Shown here one piece after another: positions 9,350-18,947 of a stretch of DNA of 64,000 bases. The translations under genes and the position numbers were made by a program. Position 1 is the stretch's first letter, and each line of letters opens with the position of its first letter. The notes under the pieces were generated by a model that did no database searches, was not told the origin of the DNA, and worked only from the letters and a program-made list of their open reading frames with translations. This stretch comes from CAVSWT01 sp963775245. Its GTDB lineage: Bacteria; Bacteroidota; Ignavibacteria; Ignavibacteriales; Ignavibacteriaceae. Where the stretch lies: the NCBI GenBank assembly GCA_963775245.1, contig CAVZID010000040.1, forward strand, positions 496,001 to 560,000, given 5' to 3'.

Positions 9350-9787
9350 CTGATAAGCTTTATATGGCATCTATATCAATCTGTTTTCATTAAGACAAGA
9401 ATTTTTCTTAGTGGAAGAAAAGTAATCAATACTAATCTGCTAAACGATTGGATATTTATAGTCAAACCTCATCAATGAAAATATTTTTAACCAAAAACAT
9501 CAGTAGCAATTACTAACAGAACGGGCTTATGTACGCATGTGCCTTATATTATTTTTGGCACGGTGCTCTTAATCAAAAAAAAGGGATGTATTATGTGGCG
9601 TATGGTTTGATCTTAATGCAATATGAAACCGGAGGGCATTGTGCGTTATTATCAAACTAATTGATTGCTAACCATGTTTGCTCAAAGAATGTAGTCCCTC
9701 TTTCATCTTTTTGATCGATTGCGTTTTAACTACCACTCCACACCTTTATCCCGATTTTAAGAAACGATTATTTTTAAGGAGACTTCT
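9350..9787 (+). promoter_or_regulatory. Long leader of the surface-protein island, possibly structured
   Basis: 438 bases without a convincing gene. Inside are nested pairing segments: GTGCC/GGCAC at 9539-9543 and 9557-9561, then GTTTGAT (9605-9611) with ATCAAAC (9651-9657) enclosing AATGC (9615-9619) with GCATT (9636-9640), the inner loop carrying GAAACCGGAGG. This could be a structured 5' leader for the gene at 9788, but I cannot match it to a known riboswitch class. The ribosome site TTAAGGAGACTTCT sits directly before the ATG. Confidence 0.35.
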
Positions 9788-11155
9788 ATGAGCAGACAAA
9801 TTACTGCTTCATTTGCATTTAACAAATGGCTGTACTTTCTTGGAACGATGCTAGCAATTATTCTAGCTGTAATACCTAGTACATTTTCTCAAACTGTATA
9901 TCCTAACCCTTTGCCGGTAGATTTATTATCGGCTGGTAATTTCAGGATTTTGGCTGGAAGTGCAAGCACCATTGTTCCACCAGCAATTGTGAATGGTAAT
10001 GTTGGCGCTACCACGGTAACCAATTCAGGAACTGTAAACGGGAATCTTGGAGGTACAACTTTGACAAATAGCGGATATGTATCGGGAAATCTTTGGGGAA
10101 CCACCGTAACCAATAGCGGAACATGTGATGGAACAACAACAATCGGAACAAACTCTGAAGTACCGCGAGCTCAATCAGATTATGCACTTGTATACGGCAA
10201 CATTGTTAGTCGTACTGCTGATAGTAGTTTAGTTACAGGCACAGATTTAGGTGGAATTATGCTTGGCCGCGGGATTTATGAATCGGCAGGATCTTTTATC
10301 ATAAACGGGACACTAACACTAACAGGCACATCAACTGATATCTTTATCTTCAAGATGATTAGCACACTTTCACCAGCTGTAGGAAGTAATGTTGTTCTTA
10401 TTGGCGGTACTCTGGCATCAAATGTTTATTGGCAGGTTGGTAGTTCAACATTTATTAATGGAGATTTTAAAGGAAACATACTTGCTTACGCAGCTATTAC
10501 TCAAAACGCAGGTGCATCTATTGATGGCAATTTATATACAAGGACTTCCTATATTGATATAAATGGCACTTCTGTATTACCGGTGGAACTATCATCTTTC
10601 TCCGCAGCAACAAATGGTTCAACTGTTAAGTTAAGCTGGAAGACAGCAACAGAAGTTAACAACTACGGATTTGAAGTTGAGAGAAAGATTCTGAAACAAG
10701 TTCAGAATGACAATGCTGTTTGGGAAAAATTAGGATTTGTAAATGGTAACGGAAATTCAAATTCATCAAAGAATTATTCTTTTGTTGATAATAAAGTTTC
10801 AACCGGAAAATATTATTACAGATTAAAACAGATTGATAACGATGGACAGTTTGAATATTCAAAAAACGTAGAGGTTTCATTTATGAAACCTAATGAATTT
10901 GAATTAAGCCAAAACTATCCAAATCCATTTAATCCAAGCACGACAATTCGTTTCAATTTACCCGAAGCAAGTATAGTAAAACTTACGATCTTTAACATAC
11001 TTGGACAGGAAATAAGAACACTTGTAAATGAATTCAGAGAATCTGGAGTAAATACAATAAACTTTGATGCAAGCGATCTTAACAGCGGAATATATATTTA
11101 CAAAATAGAAGCTGGTAATTTCGTTCAAACCAGAAAAATGACTTTGCTTAAATAA
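9788..11155 (+). CDS. Secreted DUF3494 (ice-binding-like) protein with T9SS sorting domain
   Basis: 455 residues. Signal peptide to about residue 36 (ends TFSQ). Residues about 43-262 match the DUF3494 ice-binding/adhesin beta-solenoid: LLSAGNFRILAGSAST, SDYALVYGNIVSR, GGIMLGRGIYE, DIFIFKM and GNLYTRTSYIDING. A fibronectin-like linker with ELSSFSAATNGSTVKLSW follows (about 264-360), then the T9SS type A domain (about 370-455) with NYPNPFNPSTTIRF and the terminal KMTLLK. It is exported through the Sec and T9SS pathways and left on the cell surface or released. DUF3494 proteins bind ice in some organisms, but many are of unknown ligand. A palindromic repeat is inserted in frame at residues 300-308. 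Confidence 0.9.
   Translation: MSRQITASFAFNKWLYFLGTMLAIILAVIPSTFSQTVYPNPLPVDLLSAGNFRILAGSASTIVPPAIVNGNVGATTVTNSGTVNGNLGGTTLTNSGYVSGNLWGTTVTNSGTCDGTTTIGTNSEVPRAQSDYALVYGNIVSRTADSSLVTGTDLGGIMLGRGIYESAGSFIINGTLTLTGTSTDIFIFKMISTLSPAVGSNVVLIGGTLASNVYWQVGSSTFINGDFKGNILAYAAITQNAGASIDGNLYTRTSYIDINGTSVLPVELSSFSAATNGSTVKLSWKTATEVNNYGFEVERKILKQVQNDNAVWEKLGFVNGNGNSNSSKNYSFVDNKVSTGKYYYRLKQIDNDGQFEYSKNVEVSFMKPNEFELSQNYPNPFNPSTTIRFNLPEASIVKLTIFNILGQEIRTLVNEFRESGVNTINFDASDLNSGIYIYKIEAGNFVQTRKMTLLK
10687..10712. repeat. Palindromic repeat inserted in frame within a coding sequence
   Basis: Arms ATTCTGAA (10688-10695) and TTCAGAAT (10701-10708) around a 5-base loop, followed by GAC. It encodes ILKQVQND. Intergenic relatives with arms ATGCTGAA/TTCAGCAT lie at 24043-24063, 28679-28699 and 33652-33672. 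Related protein at 17782-18885 has a plain QANSGQ in the same loop. Confidence 0.8.
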
Positions 11156-11382
11156 TAATTAATTACCATCTGGTAAGAAGGCTATGGGAATTCAATTATG
11201 CAAAATTCTTGCAGACTATTACTGTTAAATATAGAAGATTATGAATTTAATGTTACTTCGTTCGGAATAAAGATGTTGTACGATAACTTAAAATCTGGTT
11301 GTTAAAATTGAATATGAACTAATTGAAAATAAAATCCCAAAATAGGGAAAAGTAAAAACCTCCTAAAAAGAAAGACGAATAA
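11156..11382. repeat. 3' flank shared with the next gene's 3' flank
   Basis: The bases following the stop codon at 11155 resemble those after 13512 (for example TTCTTGCAGACTATTAC and CTTAAAATCTGGTT in both). The similarity continues from the coding sequence through the stop codon to the next leader, showing that a segment including the C-terminal module and its 3' flank was duplicated. No terminator was recognised. Confidence 0.75.
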
Positions 11383-13512
11383 ATGTTCAAAAATTTTCTA
11401 ATTGCAATAGCTTTTATAAGCTTATTCTTTAATCTGAGTGTCTATGCTCAAACTGCAACTGCCCCTTCTGTAGGTGATGGTTCTGCAGGCAGTCCTTATG
11501 AAATTGCTTCTTTGAATAATCTTTACTGGATTACTGCTTCTGATGTTGAAGTACCCAGCCCAAACCAGGTAACAAGGTGGGCTGCATACTATATTCAAAC
11601 CGCAGGCATAGATGCATCAACTACATCAACCTGGAATAGTGGTGCCGGATGGGTAGCTATCGGAAATTCTACAAATAAATTTTCAGGCTCTTATAATGGT
11701 CAAGGATATACATTAAACAATTTATATATAAATAATTCAACTAATACTTATAACGGACTATTTGGATATACAAACGTAGCGTCCTTGAGCAATATTAAAT
11801 TAATTGATATTGATTTTAATACTTCAACAGGTAATTTAAGTGGACTATGCTGCGAATTTTTTGGCGGAACTATGTCAAGTTGTTCTGTAACAGGTTCATT
11901 AACAGCAAGCGGATATTGCGGCGGAGTTTGTTGTGATATAGGTTCTTCAGCAATAGTTGAAAAATGCAGTTTTACAGGGGATATAACTGCAAACGGACTT
12001 CTTGTTGGTGGAATAATCGCTCAAAGCAATACAAGTACAAATATTATAAAAGAATGCTGGACAGCAGGAAATATTTATGGGGCTTCAACAACCTCAACTT
12101 ATGTGGGAGGTATAGTTGGTTATGACAGGGCGACAGTACAAAATTGTTATTCTACAGCAAAAGTTTTTAAGAATGGTACAAGTTCTTCAGTCGGTGGTGT
12201 AGTAGGATATGCGCACAATTCAACAAAACCAACTATAACAAATTGCTACAGTACCGGACCGCTTAAATCAGTAATTGGCAGTGGGACAGTAACTGCTGCT
12301 ACAGGCGTTTTTTGGGATTCACAAACCTCAAATGTTTCTTCCGCCACCTATGGTACAGCAAAAACTACATCAGAAATGAAAACTTCTTCAACATTTATTG
12401 ATGCAGGCTGGGATTTTTCAACGCTATGGGCACGTGATGACAGCAAAAATGGCGGTTATCCGTATTTACAGTTTCAGTCATTTCCAAATTCTACTGTGAT
12501 TACCGATGGTAATACTTTTAATAATAATGTCAACCCAGGTCAAAGTGATCAACCAATTGGACGTTTTGCATTAAGTTCCGTCGATGCAGGCTCTATCTTT
12601 AATTATATCTGGATTACATTAAATGGAACAAGAAGTGGTTCAAGTAGTTTTAAGATTTGGGTAAGTAATGATGATGTATTTGATTCAGGTATCGATACTC
12701 AAATAGGAACAACAGTTAATTCAGATCCAGGTGCAGGCAACCAAATATTTTTTACAGCATTAAATCAATCTTTATCGGCTTCAGACAAATATTATTTTCT
12801 TACAAGTAATTTAACTGCCGGAGCAACTGGTGACATACAAGCAATAATTTCCGGTGACAAAGACTTGATGTTGGGTTATAGTACAGCTATCTCTTCAATC
12901 TCAAATATTTCACTATCAACAAGTGCAATTCCTCTTCCAGTCGAACTTGATTTATTCAATGCAAATGTTTCAGAAAATAATATAAATTTATATTGGCAAA
13001 CAGCAACAGAAGTTAACAACTACGGATTTGAAGTTGAGAGAAAGATTCTGAAACAAGTTCAGAATGACAATGCTGTTTGGGAAAAATTAGGATTTGTAAA
13101 TGGTAATGGAAATTCAAACTCATCTAAAGATTATTCTTTTGTAGATACCAAAGTAAGCACAGGAAAATATTCATACAGATTAAAACAAATTGATAACGAT
13201 GGACAGTTTGAATACTCAAAAACAATTGAAGTTGATTTTAATGCTCCGAATAAATTTGAGTTAAGTCAGAATTATCCCAATCCATTTAATCCAAGCACGA
13301 CAATTCGTTTCAATTTACCCGAAGCAAGTATAGTAAAGCTTACCATCTTTAACATACTCGGGCAGGAAATAAGAACACTTGTGAATGAATTCAGAGAATC
13401 CGGAATAAATGCAATTAACTTTGATGCAAGCGATCTTAACAGCGGAATGTACATTTACAAAATAGAAGCTGGCAATTTTGTTCAAACAAGAAAAATGACT
13501 TTGCTTAAATAA
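11383..13512 (+). CDS. Secreted GLUG-like repeat protein with T9SS sorting domain
   Basis: 709 residues. Signal peptide to about residue 23 (SVYAQ). Residues about 90-330 are short beta-strand repeats of the GLUG type, with FSGSYNGQGYTLNNLYI, YNGLFGYT, YVGGIVGYD and SVGGVVGYA, giving a parallel beta-solenoid typical of adhesins. Two CC pairs (LCCEFF and VCCDI) are unusual in a secreted protein. Residues about 365-520 form a further beta domain without a name I recognise. The end (about 522-709) is the fibronectin-like linker plus T9SS type A domain, almost identical to that of the preceding gene, including the in-frame palindrome at 554-562. A surface adhesin role is inference. Confidence 0.85.
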   Translation: MFKNFLIAIAFISLFFNLSVYAQTATAPSVGDGSAGSPYEIASLNNLYWITASDVEVPSPNQVTRWAAYYIQTAGIDASTTSTWNSGAGWVAIGNSTNKFSGSYNGQGYTLNNLYINNSTNTYNGLFGYTNVASLSNIKLIDIDFNTSTGNLSGLCCEFFGGTMSSCSVTGSLTASGYCGGVCCDIGSSAIVEKCSFTGDITANGLLVGGIIAQSNTSTNIIKECWTAGNIYGASTTSTYVGGIVGYDRATVQNCYSTAKVFKNGTSSSVGGVVGYAHNSTKPTITNCYSTGPLKSVIGSGTVTAATGVFWDSQTSNVSSATYGTAKTTSEMKTSSTFIDAGWDFSTLWARDDSKNGGYPYLQFQSFPNSTVITDGNTFNNNVNPGQSDQPIGRFALSSVDAGSIFNYIWITLNGTRSGSSSFKIWVSNDDVFDSGIDTQIGTTVNSDPGAGNQIFFTALNQSLSASDKYYFLTSNLTAGATGDIQAIISGDKDLMLGYSTAISSISNISLSTSAIPLPVELDLFNANVSENNINLYWQTATEVNNYGFEVERKILKQVQNDNAVWEKLGFVNGNGNSNSSKDYSFVDTKVSTGKYSYRLKQIDNDGQFEYSKTIEVDFNAPNKFELSQNYPNPFNPSTTIRFNLPEASIVKLTIFNILGQEIRTLVNEFRESGINAINFDASDLNSGMYIYKIEAGNFVQTRKMTLLK
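13044..13069. repeat. Palindromic repeat inserted in frame (copy in the second surface protein)
   Basis: Same sequence and same codon phase as the copy at 10687-10712: arms ATTCTGAA (13045-13052) and TTCAGAAT (13058-13065). Because the flanking DNA is also nearly identical, this copy was most likely inherited through the duplication, not inserted independently. Confidence 0.8.
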
Positions 13513-13743
13513 TAATTAACTACCAGCTGGCAAGCAGGCTGCAATAAATTCAATTATGAAAAATTCTTGCAGACTATTACAGTTAAATATATAGGATTAT
13601 GCATCTAGGGTTACATAGTACGGAGTAAAGATATTTTACGACAACTTAAAATCTGGTTAGTGAAGTTGAAAATGAACTAATTAAATGAAAAATATTTTAA
13701 ATAATAAATCAAAACAATAAATAATTAATCTTAGAGGAGCTCT

Positions 13744-16700
13744 ATGAAAAAATTTACTTTATTTACGCTTTTGGCCATAAGTTTAATGCTTTTTGGCTCA
13801 GGGAGCATTTTTTCCCAGGACATTAGCAATTACTACTTTGGCTATGCAGCAACAGGCGGCAATTATCTTTCTATGACAAGCGCTAAGACTCTAGTGGCTG
13901 CCGCAAGCCCGAATAATACGGCTTCTGCGGTAACTGACATTGGTTTTACGTTCTGGTTTATGGGAAACCCATACAATCAATTTTCGGTCGATGATAATGG
14001 CTTGATAAAACTTGGAAATTCAGTGATGACATCGGAGCCGATAAACAACTTTAGCTCAGGTACAAACCAGCCAAAAATATCTGCATATTGGGATGATTTC
14101 ACTTTGGGATCTGTTGGTGTTGTCCGATACTCGGTTGAAGGAACATCTCCTAATCGCAAACTTATTACTTATTGGAGTGTTGGATTTAATGGTGCCTACC
14201 CTAGTATATCATGGCAAGTTGTTCTTTGGGAAAGTAATGGTCAGATTGAGTTCTTATATAACGTCGCCTTACCTGCCAATAATACAGGTTACTCCATTGG
14301 TATAGGAAATTCTGCCACGGTATTTAAAAATATTTGGATGCAAAGCTCTACGTACCCTTATGCTGTTGTTGGCACAGCATACAATAATAATAATTTTGCA
14401 ATTGCAAAATGGGCAAGATATTATTTTTTACCTAACATAGTACCACTGGCACCTACTACCCTTAATTTCTCAAACGTCACCACATCAAGTATGGATTTGT
14501 CATGGACAGACAATGCAACCAATGAAACAGGATACGCCATTTATAATTCAACTGATGGAACAAACTATTCACTTGTTGCTCAACTTCCTGCAAACAGCAA
14601 CACAACTTCAGTTAGTGGACTTTCAGGTGGTACCAGTTATAACTGGAAAGTTTATGCAGTTAAAGAATTTCCAAGCACTGCATTAGCAGGTTCACAAGGG
14701 ACAATTGCCACTCCTGTTGCGTCTAATGTAAAGATTGGCCCAACCGGCGATTTCCCTAGTATAAAAAGTGCATTGAATACATTGAAAGGTAGTGGATTTG
14801 CCTCAATAGGTGGTTCCATTTTTGAACTACAGGCGGCCTATAATAGTATTGGTGAGACATTCCCGATAAACTTTAATGGATTACCTACTGACGCATCTAA
14901 TCCTTTAATAATACGACCAGAAACAGGAGCAACAGCACTTACAATTACAAGTAACGCGGCACAAACCATTATTTTGGATGGAGCAGATTATGTAAGCTTT
15001 GATGGAAGGCCTGGAAGTGTTGGAACAGTTCAACTAAAAATCGATAATACCTTAATTTCTGGGAATGCCTTGTTTCTCCAAAATGCGGCTTCAAACAATA
15101 CCATAAGTTACTGTGAAATTACAGGAGTTACTACCGGAACTACTACAACAAGCGGTGTTGTAGTAATTGGTACATCTGTTGCGGCTTTGGGCAATAGCAA
15201 TAATATTTTCGAATATTGCAATATTCATGATGGTACAACTAAGCCAACACTTCTATTGGTAAACAGTGGTACCAGTGGTAAATTAAACCAGAATAATACG
15301 ATATCCAATTGTAACTTTTACAATTGGAATTTAGCTACAGGAACAGGAAATGCAAGGGCTTTAAATTCTGGAAACAATCAAAGTAGATCTCAGATTTCAG
15401 GAAATAGTTTTTATCAAACCAGTCCTACTGGCAATATTACACAGGCAACAAATGGTATCATTAATCTTTATGGAGATGGAACAACTTTTGAAAATAATTA
15501 CATAGGTGGTTCCGGTCCCGGTTGTAGTGGTACTATGGAACTGAATTATTCATCCTATTATGGCAAAGTATTCGGGATATTTGTGTATGCCGGTATTTCA
15601 ATGGCTACTGAAATTCAGGGAAACTTCATACAGAATATCAAACTAAATATACCATCAGGAAGCGGTGGTTATTTCTCGGGTATTGAAATTACAAGTGGTG
15701 TTGTAAATATCGGAACAAACGGTGGAAACACTATCGGAAGTGAAACTGTTTCAAACAGTATTCTAATAAATAATATTGGTTCATGGAGTGCATCTGGTTT
15801 TGTAGGTATCAATGAGAATAATACCGGTTCTGCAGCTGATAAAGTTACAATTTCGAACAATATAATATGTGGAATATCCTACCCAAATGCGCCGTCTTTC
15901 CCAATTACAGGAATCAGCATCTATGAAACTAACGGTAATGCTTTGCCTGCTACGGTTAGCAATAATATTATTGGAAGTTCAACGCTTGCAGATGCAATAA
16001 GCTCGGCAGGAGGGGGTTCAATTATTGGAATAAGCGGACAAACAGGAGCCGGAAGTAACGTAACGGGAAATACGATAGCCAATATTACAAAAACAAATAC
16101 CGGAACTACTGGTCAACTCATCGGAATTTACAGTACGTCGGATAATGTAGTTAATAATAACATTTTTGACCTGACTACTGCATCAGGAGTTACAGCAGTG
16201 GGCAGCACTTCCGGTTTAATAGGTATTTCTGCAAGTGGTATACCCGGAACAACTATTTCAAACAATCACATCTATGGTCTTTCAAATACAAACACCTCTG
16301 CTGCAGCTACTTTAACGGGTATTTACAACCAGTCATCGACTACCGGACCAGCTGTTGTTGAAAAGAACATGATTCATGGGTTGAATCTGGCATCAGCAAA
16401 TACAGCAGCAGGAATAACAGGTATTTATGCGTACACCGGCAAAACGAACTTTCAGAACAATATGATTCGTTTGGGTATTGATGATGCGGGTTTAGATATC
16501 ACTACCGGTTATGCCATCAATGGTATCTATAATGTTGCAGCTACCAATGCCAGTTATTCCAACAACTTCTATTTTAATTCTGTTTACATTGGAGGAACAG
16601 GAGTTGCGGGAGCTACATCAAATACATATGCTTTCAATAGCATTGTGTTAACCAACACAACGAATATCCAAAATAATATTTTTGACAATTCCCGTTCAGG

Positions 16701-17709
16701 CGGTACAACTGGTCTGCACTATGCAGCAAAAGTTGCTGATGCAACCAATTTAACTTTAGACTATAACGATTATTATGTAGCTGATGGAACAGGTTTTCTC
16801 ACTGCTCTTGTTGCAACAGACTATACAAATTTTGCTACCTGGAAATCAACGGCAGTACCCGGCAAAGATTTAGCATCGTTTAATGCTGATCCATTGTTTA
16901 CATCTTCTACAGACCTTATGCCTTTATCCGGTTCACCTGTTATGAACTCAGGAATCACAATTTCTGGAATAACAACTGATATACTGGGAACAACAAGAAC
17001 CGAACCTCCAACTATTGGTAGTTACGAGGTAATTTTTGTAGTGGCAAACATTAAAGTATTTCTCGAAGGGCCTTATAATGGTGCCGGGGGAATGACAACA
17101 TCACTTAATACTATCATTCCACTTAGTTCTAATGATGCTTATTCAACCGAAACTTATGGATACACAGCAAGTACAGTTGGAAGTATTCCAATTACTGATA
17201 TTGTAGACTGGGTACTATTAGAACTTAGAACAGGTGCTACTCCGGCTGAAGCTACAAATATTGTAGCAACAAGAGCAGCATTTTTGAAAAGTGATGGAAC
17301 AATAGTAGATGTTGATGGAACAAGTCCAGTTAGCTTTACAGGATTAACTGCGGATAATTATTATGTAGTAGTAATACATCGTAATCATCTTGCCATAATG
17401 AGTGCAAATGTAATTCCTTTAAGCAGCAGTTCGGTATTGTATAATTATTCTACATTACAGACACAAGCTTATGGAACAAATCCGATGGTAGCCCTTTCTG
17501 GTGGTGGTTTTGGAATGATTGGAGGTGATGCAAATGCTGACGGATTTATTACTAGTATTGATTTTAATGTATTCAATCCAAAATTTTACGGGGCCGCGTC
17601 AGGCTATGAAATGTCGGATTGGAATTTGGATGGACAAGTGACTAGTACTGATTTTAATATGTTCAATGTGAATTTCTATAATGCTAAATCTACCCAAGTA
17701 CCAAACTAA
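13744..17709 (+). CDS. Large secreted beta-helix protein ending in a dockerin-like domain
   Basis: 1321 residues. Signal peptide (1-25), an N-terminal beta domain (about 26-225), one fibronectin type III domain (about 230-325, TLNFSNVTTSSMDLSW), and a long right-handed parallel beta-helix (about 330-1090) with many NNxI, GISxxG and SNNIIG turns. A further beta module (about 1100-1255) with TRAAFLKSDGTIVDVDG precedes residues about 1260-1316, which hold two calcium-loop repeats: GDANADGFITSIDFNVF and SDWNLDGQVTSTDFNMF, the pattern of a type I dockerin. Unlike its neighbours it lacks a T9SS sorting motif. The next gene encodes a cohesin-like domain with such a motif, so docking onto it is a reasonable hypothesis. 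AGGAG precedes the ATG. Confidence 0.85.
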   Translation: MKKFTLFTLLAISLMLFGSGSIFSQDISNYYFGYAATGGNYLSMTSAKTLVAAASPNNTASAVTDIGFTFWFMGNPYNQFSVDDNGLIKLGNSVMTSEPINNFSSGTNQPKISAYWDDFTLGSVGVVRYSVEGTSPNRKLITYWSVGFNGAYPSISWQVVLWESNGQIEFLYNVALPANNTGYSIGIGNSATVFKNIWMQSSTYPYAVVGTAYNNNNFAIAKWARYYFLPNIVPLAPTTLNFSNVTTSSMDLSWTDNATNETGYAIYNSTDGTNYSLVAQLPANSNTTSVSGLSGGTSYNWKVYAVKEFPSTALAGSQGTIATPVASNVKIGPTGDFPSIKSALNTLKGSGFASIGGSIFELQAAYNSIGETFPINFNGLPTDASNPLIIRPETGATALTITSNAAQTIILDGADYVSFDGRPGSVGTVQLKIDNTLISGNALFLQNAASNNTISYCEITGVTTGTTTTSGVVVIGTSVAALGNSNNIFEYCNIHDGTTKPTLLLVNSGTSGKLNQNNTISNCNFYNWNLATGTGNARALNSGNNQSRSQISGNSFYQTSPTGNITQATNGIINLYGDGTTFENNYIGGSGPGCSGTMELNYSSYYGKVFGIFVYAGISMATEIQGNFIQNIKLNIPSGSGGYFSGIEITSGVVNIGTNGGNTIGSETVSNSILINNIGSWSASGFVGINENNTGSAADKVTISNNIICGISYPNAPSFPITGISIYETNGNALPATVSNNIIGSSTLADAISSAGGGSIIGISGQTGAGSNVTGNTIANITKTNTGTTGQLIGIYSTSDNVVNNNIFDLTTASGVTAVGSTSGLIGISASGIPGTTISNNHIYGLSNTNTSAAATLTGIYNQSSTTGPAVVEKNMIHGLNLASANTAAGITGIYAYTGKTNFQNNMIRLGIDDAGLDITTGYAINGIYNVAATNASYSNNFYFNSVYIGGTGVAGATSNTYAFNSIVLTNTTNIQNNIFDNSRSGGTTGLHYAAKVADATNLTLDYNDYYVADGTGFLTALVATDYTNFATWKSTAVPGKDLASFNADPLFTSSTDLMPLSGSPVMNSGITISGITTDILGTTRTEPPTIGSYEVIFVVANIKVFLEGPYNGAGGMTTSLNTIIPLSSNDAYSTETYGYTASTVGSIPITDIVDWVLLELRTGATPAEATNIVATRAAFLKSDGTIVDVDGTSPVSFTGLTADNYYVVVIHRNHLAIMSANVIPLSSSSVLYNYSTLQTQAYGTNPMVALSGGGFGMIGGDANADGFITSIDFNVFNPKFYGAASGYEMSDWNLDGQVTSTDFNMFNVNFYNAKSTQVPN

Positions 17710-17720
17710 AGGAATATATA

Positions 17721-17748
17721 GATGCTAAGTCAATCATGCCTTAGCATC
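17721..17748 (+). terminator. Hairpin between the dockerin-like and cohesin-like genes
   Basis: GATGCTAAG (17721-17729) pairs perfectly with CTTAGCATC (17740-17748). Only a weak T-rich stretch (AATTTTAT) follows, so it may be a partial terminator or an RNA-stability element that sets the ratio of the two products. Confidence 0.5.
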
Positions 17749-17781
17749 ACAATTTTATAAAAATAAAAGAAGGAGAAAAAA

Positions 17782-18885
17782 ATGAAAAAAATGTTGACAG
17801 TATTGTTAATATCATTATTTAGTTTGACATTTTCACAAACTATAGAGCAACAATTAGTAGTTGTTCAAAATGACGGAGTAAATGGCGGTCAATTCAATGT
17901 TGCAGTAGAAGTAAAAGGAACAAACCTCCCGGCTACCAATACACTAGGTTCAGCAACAATAGACGTAGTTTATGATAACACTAAACTCACATTTGTTGGG
18001 GGGACTTTATGGGCATTTGGCTCCTCACAAGGCTATTCACGAAATGCTACAAATAATACAACATCTATCCGGGTAGGTGTTCTTGGAACGACTATTAACG
18101 GTGATGGTGGCGGTATCCCTGCAGGTTTTGATATTACTTCATCATACACTACTTGGGTTCAATTGAATTTTACTATTCTAAATCCTACTGTCTATACTAC
18201 TCTTACTATAGATAACATCACAAATGCAATTGGATTATTTGCAAACCATGCTAATGATCCTCAGACTGGTGTGATAACTAATCAACCTCTTACCGAGCCG
18301 GTAAATATAATTGATGATCCTCTTCCCGTTGAACTTTCTTCCTTTGCAGCAATAATGTTTGATAAAGATAAAGTAATGCTAAACTGGCAAACAGCAACAG
18401 AAGTAAAAAATTATGGATTTGATGTGGAAAGACAGGCAAATAGCGGCCAATGGGAAAAAGTCGGATTTGTAAATGGTAATGGCAACAGCAACTCACCAAA
18501 AGAATATTCTTATATTGACAAAAATCTAATCGGTGGAAGTAAATTCTTTTACAGATTAAAACAAGTTAATAATGACGGACAGTTTACATACACTGATGCA
18601 GTGGAGGTAGTGGTTGTACCTAATCAGTATGAGCTTTCACAAAACTATCCTAATCCTTTTAATCCAAGTACTAAAATAAAATTTTCATTACCAGAAGCAG
18701 GCAAAGTAAGCTTAAAGATATATGATATGACAGGTGCAGAAGTAGTGGATTTAGTAAACGCAGATTATGAAGCCGGTTATTATGGTATTGACCTGAACTT
18801 ATCAAATCTTGCAAGTGGTGTATACTTATATAGATTTCAGAGTAAAGGATATTCGCAAGTAAAGAAGTTGATGTTGCTGAAATAG
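17782..18885 (+). CDS. Cohesin-like domain protein with T9SS sorting domain
   Basis: 367 residues. Signal peptide (1-18, TFSQ). Residues about 22-165 look like a cohesin fold: GGQFNVAVEVKG, then LGSATIDVVYDNTKLTFVGG, and WVQLNFTILNP, matching the strands that open and close cohesin domains. Then PVELSSFAAIMFDKDKVMLNW begins the fibronectin-like linker, and NYPNPFNPSTKIKFSLPEAG starts the T9SS type A domain that ends in KKLMLLK. The linker loop has no palindromic insert (ERQANSGQWEKVGF), so it shows the ancestral form. A strong GAAGGAG precedes the ATG. Adjacent to a dockerin-like protein. Cohesin call is by pattern only. Confidence 0.75.
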   Translation: MKKMLTVLLISLFSLTFSQTIEQQLVVVQNDGVNGGQFNVAVEVKGTNLPATNTLGSATIDVVYDNTKLTFVGGTLWAFGSSQGYSRNATNNTTSIRVGVLGTTINGDGGGIPAGFDITSSYTTWVQLNFTILNPTVYTTLTIDNITNAIGLFANHANDPQTGVITNQPLTEPVNIIDDPLPVELSSFAAIMFDKDKVMLNWQTATEVKNYGFDVERQANSGQWEKVGFVNGNGNSNSPKEYSYIDKNLIGGSKFFYRLKQVNNDGQFTYTDAVEVVVVPNQYELSQNYPNPFNPSTKIKFSLPEAGKVSLKIYDMTGAEVVDLVNADYEAGYYGIDLNLSNLASGVYLYRFQSKGYSQVKKLMLLK

Positions 18886-18917
18886 CAGCTACTGATAACT
18901 AACTATTAACTACAAAC

Positions 18918-18947
18918 AAAAGGCTCAGGCAACTGAGCCTTTTTTTT
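18918..18947 (+). terminator. Rho-independent terminator
   Basis: AAAGGCTCAG / CTGAGCCTTT stem with GCAA loop followed by a run of T (through 18947). It ends the transcript of the cohesin-like gene 33 bases after its stop. Confidence 0.93.

Noticed and set aside
9275..9478. Small plus-strand frame over the right end of the IS element
   Set aside because: It crosses the inverted repeat and hairpin, so it is not a gene.
14900..16900. Repeat-like DNA inside the beta-helix gene considered as a possible CRISPR or tandem repeat array
   Set aside because: The periodicity is protein-level beta-helix turns; no identical direct repeats with spacers.
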